Source of the DNA: an uncultured Bacteroidaceae bacterium
GTDB taxonomy: Bacteria; Bacteroidota; Bacteroidia; Bacteroidales; Bacteroidaceae
Length of the DNA stretch: 7,783 bases
Assembly (NCBI GenBank): GCA_904501775.1
Contig: CAJGCJ010000090.1
Span: forward strand, 1 to 7,783
Direction: 5' to 3'
Shown: piece by piece, positions 6,507 through 7,783 of the stretch
Layout of the letters: the number at the start of each line of letters is the position of its first letter
Position numbering within the stretch: the first letter of the stretch is position 1
Notes under the pieces: model-generated
Told to the model about the DNA's origin: nothing
The model's database searches: none
What the model saw: the letters and a program-made list of their open reading frames with translations, nothing else
Program-made: the position numbers and the translations under genes

Positions 6507-7676
6507 ATGAATAGAGAACAAGTGAATATGGTGCCATCGCCCTGTTATGTGATGGAAGAGAGTCTGCTACGACGTAATTTGTCGCTTATAAGCAATGTCG
6601 CAAACGAAGCAGGTGTCGAGATTATACTCGCGTTCAAGGCTTTTGCTCTGTGGAAGAGTTTCCCTATATTTCGTGAGTATATCAATTCGGTCACTGCAAG
6701 CTCAATCCACGAGGCGCGTTTGGCTTACGAGGAGTTCGGTTGTAGGGCACACGCTTTTTCGCCGGCTTATACCGATGGCGATTTCGACGAGATAATGCGC
6801 TGTTGCAGTCATATATCGTTCAACTCGCTCTCACAGTATGAACGTTTCTATAAAAGAGTAAAAGAGAGTGATTATGATATTTCGTGCGGAATACGCATCA
6901 ACCCCGAATATTCCGAGATAGAGACCGAACTCTACAACCCTTGTGCTCCCGGCAGCCGTTTCGGTGTGACAGCCGATTTGTTGCCCGAAGAACTCCCCGA
7001 GGGTATAGATGGATTCCATTGCCATTGCCATTGTGAATCGAGTTCGTATGCTTTGGAGAATACATTGAAACATATTGAAGAGAAATTCGGCCGTTGGTTG
7101 CATAAAATAAAATGGCTTAACCTTGGAGGCGGACATCTGATGACACGCAAGGACTATGATGTAGAGCATCTTATAGGCTTGCTCAAAGGGCTACGCAGCC
7201 GTTATCCCAATCTGAAGGTGATATTGGAACCCGGCTCGGCATTTGCATGGCAGACAGGTTCGCTTGTATCCTCGGTGGTAGATATAGTGGAGAGTAGGGG
7301 AATACGTACCGCAATACTCGATGTCAGCTTTACATGCCACATGCCCGACTGTCTTGAGATGCCCTATCAGCCCGCAGTTACCAGTGCAGTGAGTCTCGAT
7401 GCCGATGCTGTCAAGGGTGCTTCCCCCGAGCAGAATATATACCGTTTGGGTGGTAACAGCTGTCTCAGTGGCGATTATATGGGCAGTTGGCAGTTTGCAG
7501 CTCCTTTGCAGGTGGGCGACAAGGTGGTGTTCGAAGATATGATACACTACACAACCGTAAAGACAAATATGTTCAACGGAATTTCGCATCCAAGCATAGC
7601 GCTTCTGCACGAGAATGGCGAGCTCGAGATGTACAAGGTGTTCGGTTACGAGGATTATCGCGACAGAATGTGTTGA
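6507..7676 (+). CDS. nspC: Carboxynorspermidine/carboxyspermidine decarboxylase
   Basis: This 389-residue PLP enzyme of the alanine racemase/ornithine-decarboxylase fold removes CO2 from carboxyspermidine (or carboxynorspermidine) to give spermidine (or norspermidine). It is the last step of the route that replaces S-adenosylmethionine-dependent synthesis in many gut Bacteroidota. Visible features: VPSPCYVME (9-17) at the family's usual N-terminus; the PLP lysine K44 in ILAFKAFALW; LNLGGGHL (204-211) and EPGSAF (241-246) for phosphate binding; FTCHMPDCLEMPY (276-288); and the active-site cysteine C319 in GGNSCLSGDYMG (315-326), contributed across the dimer. Length matches the family. The ATG at 6507 gives a normal eight-residue lead; M8 is a less likely alternative. 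The leader is A/T-rich with no Shine-Dalgarno. The partner dehydrogenase is not in the window. The gene lies 34 bases after the helicase with no terminator between, suggesting one transcript. Cytoplasmic. Confidence 0.95.
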   Translation: MNREQVNMVPSPCYVMEESLLRRNLSLISNVANEAGVEIILAFKAFALWKSFPIFREYINSVTASSIHEARLAYEEFGCRAHAFSPAYTDGDFDEIMRCCSHISFNSLSQYERFYKRVKESDYDISCGIRINPEYSEIETELYNPCAPGSRFGVTADLLPEELPEGIDGFHCHCHCESSSYALENTLKHIEEKFGRWLHKIKWLNLGGGHLMTRKDYDVEHLIGLLKGLRSRYPNLKVILEPGSAFAWQTGSLVSSVVDIVESRGIRTAILDVSFTCHMPDCLEMPYQPAVTSAVSLDADAVKGASPEQNIYRLGGNSCLSGDYMGSWQFAAPLQVGDKVVFEDMIHYTTVKTNMFNGISHPSIALLHENGELEMYKVFGYEDYRDRMC

Positions 7677-7698
7677 TTGGTCCCACCGGCAATATCTC

Positions 7699-7739
7699 AT
7701 CATCAAATGGCTGCTTTGCCAGCCATTTGATGATTTTTT
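7699..7739 (+). terminator. Rho-independent terminator after nspC
   Basis: A 15-bp perfect stem (7699-7713 with 7720-7734; arm core ATCAAATGGCTG) encloses the six-base loop CTTTGC and runs straight into six T residues (7734-7739). It begins 22 bases after the nspC stop. Stem length, loop and T-run are all those of a strong intrinsic terminator, so the helicase-nspC transcript should end here. Confidence 0.92.
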
Positions 7740-7783
7740 ATAATGTGATTTTTGTGGTTTTTGCTAATGAACAGATATGTGAA

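Noticed and set aside
7726..7783. A possible new gene start (ATG at 7767, MNRYV...) with a weak promoter-like TTTG...GATTTTTG upstream.
   Set aside because: Only five full codons are visible, the box spacing is short at 17 bases, and the upstream box overlaps the nspC terminator stem.

Overview
The window looks like chromosomal DNA from a member of the Bacteroidales (phylum Bacteroidota), probably a Bacteroides, Prevotella or Muribaculaceae relative. Four things support this. The outer-membrane receptor belongs to a Bacteroidota-type TonB-dependent family. Candidate promoters fit the Bacteroidota pattern (TTTG, about 19-20 bases, TAnnTTTG) rather than TTGACA/TATAAT. Start codons are preceded by A/T-rich leaders without a clear Shine-Dalgarno sequence. 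The superoxide dismutase resembles the cambialistic enzymes of Porphyromonas and Bacteroides. The genus cannot be fixed from the sequence alone.

Layout. Bases 1-2010 (minus strand) hold the first 670 codons of a TonB-dependent outer-membrane receptor whose C-terminus lies beyond the left edge. A 234-bp divergent intergenic region carries a promoter for each side. Bases 2245-3294 (plus) encode an exported endonuclease/exonuclease/phosphatase-family enzyme. This gene converges on an Fe/Mn superoxide dismutase (3362-3979, minus), and the two are separated by a perfect 46-bp palindrome that probably ends transcription from both sides. A second divergent region (3980-4096) carries a good promoter for a UvrD/PcrA-type DNA helicase (4097-6472, plus). 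Thirty-four bases later comes carboxynorspermidine/carboxyspermidine decarboxylase, nspC (6507-7676, plus), closed by a strong intrinsic terminator at 7699-7739. The last 44 bases hold no supported feature.

How the genes work together. The helicase and nspC share strand and spacing and have no terminator between them, so they are probably co-transcribed, although DNA repair and polyamine synthesis have no obvious functional tie. The receptor and the exported phosphoesterase are divergent and both act outside the cytoplasm. A shared nutrient-acquisition role is possible but unproven. The superoxide dismutase stands alone as an oxidative-stress gene.

Most of the window is ordinary core-genome content. 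No mobile element, CRISPR array, tRNA, rRNA or clear new system was seen. The points most worth a second look are the unusual N-terminus and unknown ligand of the receptor, the perfect palindrome, and the glycine in the dismutase that predicts use of either iron or manganese.
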